Assembly: GCA_934182465.1 (NCBI GenBank)
Contig: CAKPRG010000002.1
Location: 62,001-126,000, forward strand
Direction of reading: 5' to 3'
DNA: 64,000 nucleotides
Origin: an uncultured Clostridia bacterium
GTDB lineage: Bacteria > Bacillota > Clostridia > TANB77 > CAG-508
Within the stretch, counting starts at the first letter, position 1, and the number at the start of each line of letters is the position of its first letter. A program made the translations under genes and the position numbers. This document shows positions 62,506 through 64,000 of this stretch, one piece after another. A model generated the notes under the pieces. It was given only the letters and a program-made list of their open reading frames with translations, was not told where the DNA came from and ran no database searches.

Positions 62506-63522
62506 ATGCAAGTAAATTATGATGCACTAGAAAAATCTATAAATAACAAATTAGAACCAATGTATTTGTTGTATGGTGAAGAGCAATATTTAATAGAAAA
62601 TCTTGTTAAAAAAATAAAGAAAAATTTTGGAGAATTATTACTAGGAATAAATTATATTATGCTAGATGAAACAAGTGTAGATAATTTAATTCAAAATATA
62701 GAAATGCCAGCTTTTGGATATGATCGAAAATTAATAATCGTAAAAAATTCAGGATTATTTAAAAAAGATGGAAGAAGAAAAACAGCATCACCTTTGCAAG
62801 AAAGAGTTGGTGAATATATAAAAAACAATTATGAAATAATAGAAGATTCAAATGTTATTGTTTTTATAGAAGAAACTGTAGATAAAAATTCTGTTTATGA
62901 AATAGTAGAAAAAAATGCTTTAACATGTGGAATAGACTTTTTAAAGCCTGTACAATTAGTTGCAAGATTAAAAAAAATATGTTCATTATATAAAGTAAAT
63001 GTAGATGATTCAACATTAAATTATCTAATAGAAATGGTTGGGATTAATCTTCAAAATTTAATGAATGAAATTAGAAAATTAATAGAGTATGCAGGAGAAG
63101 GAAATACAATAACAAAAGACGCAGTAAATGAATTAGCAATAAAACAAATAGAAAGTGTAATATTTGATTTAACAGATAATTTAGGAAATAAAAAAATAGA
63201 AAAAGCATTAGATGTATTAAATAATCTTATTTATCAAAAAGAACCATTACAAAGAATTCTAATAACTTTGTATACTCATTTTAAAAGATTGTATTTATGT
63301 GCTTTAGCTGTAAACAATAATATGGATGTAGTTAGTGCTTTGGGATTAAAACCAAATCAAACATTTTTAGTAAGTAAATATAAAAAACAAGCATCTTATT
63401 TTAAATTAAATCAACTAAGAAAATTACTTAGTGAATTAGTAGATTTAGACTATAATTCAAAATCAGGAAATATAGATATTGATGTGGGATTAAGAAGTAT
63501 TTTGTGTAGTTATTGTAGCTAA
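62506..63522 (+). CDS. holA: DNA polymerase III delta subunit
   Basis: 338 residues; clamp-loader subunit that opens the beta clamp. Seen: YLLYGEEQYLIENLVKKIKK at the N-terminus, PAFGYDRKLIIVKNSGLF, the LIEMVGINLQNLMNEIRKLIEYAG lid helices, and the C-terminal collar domain (LKPNQTFLVSKYKKQASYFKLNQLRKLLSELVDLDYNSKSGNIDIDVGLRSIL). Own promoter and terminator. Confidence 0.93.
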   Translation: MQVNYDALEKSINNKLEPMYLLYGEEQYLIENLVKKIKKNFGELLLGINYIMLDETSVDNLIQNIEMPAFGYDRKLIIVKNSGLFKKDGRRKTASPLQERVGEYIKNNYEIIEDSNVIVFIEETVDKNSVYEIVEKNALTCGIDFLKPVQLVARLKKICSLYKVNVDDSTLNYLIEMVGINLQNLMNEIRKLIEYAGEGNTITKDAVNELAIKQIESVIFDLTDNLGNKKIEKALDVLNNLIYQKEPLQRILITLYTHFKRLYLCALAVNNNMDVVSALGLKPNQTFLVSKYKKQASYFKLNQLRKLLSELVDLDYNSKSGNIDIDVGLRSILCSYCS

Positions 63523-63559
63523 TAAAAATTGGATTTTAATAAAATACAATGTGAAAGTT

Positions 63560-63594
63560 TAGTGAAGAAATGCATTTTCTTCACTATTTTTTTG
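63560..63594 (+). terminator. Terminator after holA
   Basis: TAGTGAAGAAA / TTTCTTCACTA arms (63560-63586) followed by TTTTTTT. Confidence 0.85.
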
Positions 63595-63620
63595 CGTCAT
63601 AAAAAAATGTATGATATAAT
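63592..63620 (+). promoter_or_regulatory. Promoter of the secreted-protein gene
   Basis: TTGCGT (63592-63597), 17-base spacer, TATAAT (63615-63620). The following ~100-base leader is less AT-rich than the surroundings. Confidence 0.65.
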
Positions 63621-63728
63621 TATTAAGCCTGAATTTGTATAACTTCCATGTGTTGCTACTTAGTTTTTCAGCAGACATCTTAGAACATACATTTTTAGAG
63701 TAAAATAATTTTGATGGAGGGAACCATT

Positions 63729-64000
63729 ATGAAACAAAAATTACGGAAAGTCCTGGCAGCAGTATTAGTTATTTGTACAATTTCAACTATCACTGTTTAT
63801 GCAACAGGCACAACAGTAAACAATGCAAAAGATTCAAGTGAATCGCAAGATGAAACGGCTACTAGTGAAACATCAGATGTTCCAGTTGTTTCGGATGAAG
63901 CTAAAATTCTCTCTGAACATGAATCAGATGAGATTATTGAGAATAGTAAAAATCTATCTGTGTATAGCTTGGCAATTTATATTGAATCAATGGATGAGAC
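63729..64000 (+). CDS. Secreted protein with signal peptide, 5' part (partial)
   Basis: Runs out of the window. ATG 63729 behind GATGGAGGGAA. Signal peptide MKQKLRKVLAAVLVICTISTITVYA with likely cleavage after VYA, then a Ser/Glu/Asp/Thr-rich stretch (ESQDETATSETSD). No domain visible in the ~90 residues seen. Codon use differs from the neighbours (CGG, CTG, GTC, TCG), suggesting transfer or another expression class. Confidence 0.7.
   Translation, partial: MKQKLRKVLAAVLVICTISTITVYATGTTVNNAKDSSESQDETATSETSDVPVVSDEAKILSEHESDEIIENSKNLSVYSLAIYIESMDE

Noticed and set aside
1..64000. CRISPR arrays, rRNA and tRNA genes
   Set aside because: No regularly spaced direct repeats, no rRNA conserved blocks and no cloverleaf with CCA-type ends were seen.

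Overview
The window is about 64 kb of very AT-rich DNA from an endospore-forming, probably anaerobic member of the Firmicutes (Clostridia-like). Evidence for this: a complete spoIIIAA-AH operon, spoVS and gerW/ytfJ, a PolC-type DNA polymerase end, L-lactate dehydrogenase, AT-rich codon use with almost no CGG, and Firmicutes gene order around recA and spoIIIA. The species cannot be named from the sequence alone.

Region 1 (1-488) holds the 3' end of polC and a small DUF1294 membrane gene that is readable only with a +1 shift at a CGG codon. Region 2 (489-23212) is the most unusual part: six tandem paralogous genes for ~930-1060-residue leucine-rich-repeat proteins with a type IV prepilin-like N-terminus, four of them followed by a small single-pass membrane protein ending in an NPNY-type motif. 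Cassettes 2-6 are each preceded by a ~188-190 bp segment bounded by 21-bp inverted repeats of the form CTTTAATT-N5-AATTAAAG. The five-base spacer differs between loci but matches exactly (as reverse complement) within each pair. Each segment carries a good sigma-A promoter that points AWAY from the gene. Cassette 1 carries the equivalent promoter pointing TOWARDS its gene and lacks the repeat pair. I read this as five independently invertible promoters, all captured OFF, plus one locked-ON copy. Downstream of the switch come an 11-codon leader peptide, an intrinsic terminator and a leader that can sequester the Shine-Dalgarno sequence. No recombinase gene is visible in the window.

Region 3 (23213-39800) carries housekeeping genes: an M29 aminopeptidase, ldh, a large FtsX-type permease, guaB, guaA, a tyrosine phosphatase, ymdB, spoVS, a solitary PemK/MazF-like toxin gene with a palindromic operator, a GC-richer foreign-looking membrane gene, an oligopeptide-binding protein, and recA-recX. 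Region 4 (39788-52700) has scpA (without scpB), two unrecognised genes, a DUF2953 protein, gerW, recG (again broken by a +1 shift at CGG), a nucleoside kinase, an RNHCP protein, a VanZ-like protein, a CmpB-like membrane protein and an HD-domain protein. Region 5 (52700-64000) has a tandem 155-bp repeat, a sigma-like protein with two membrane segments, pgi, a pseudouridine synthase, the spoIIIA operon, holA and the start of a secreted protein with different codon use.

How it fits together: the core genes are ordinary for a spore former. The accessory novelty is the LRR array, which looks like a combinatorial surface-antigen or adhesin locus controlled by DNA inversion and then by RNA-level attenuation. 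A second thread is the pair of +1 frameshifts, both with an extra C creating an in-frame CGG after NTT, in a genome segment where native genes otherwise seem to avoid CGG.
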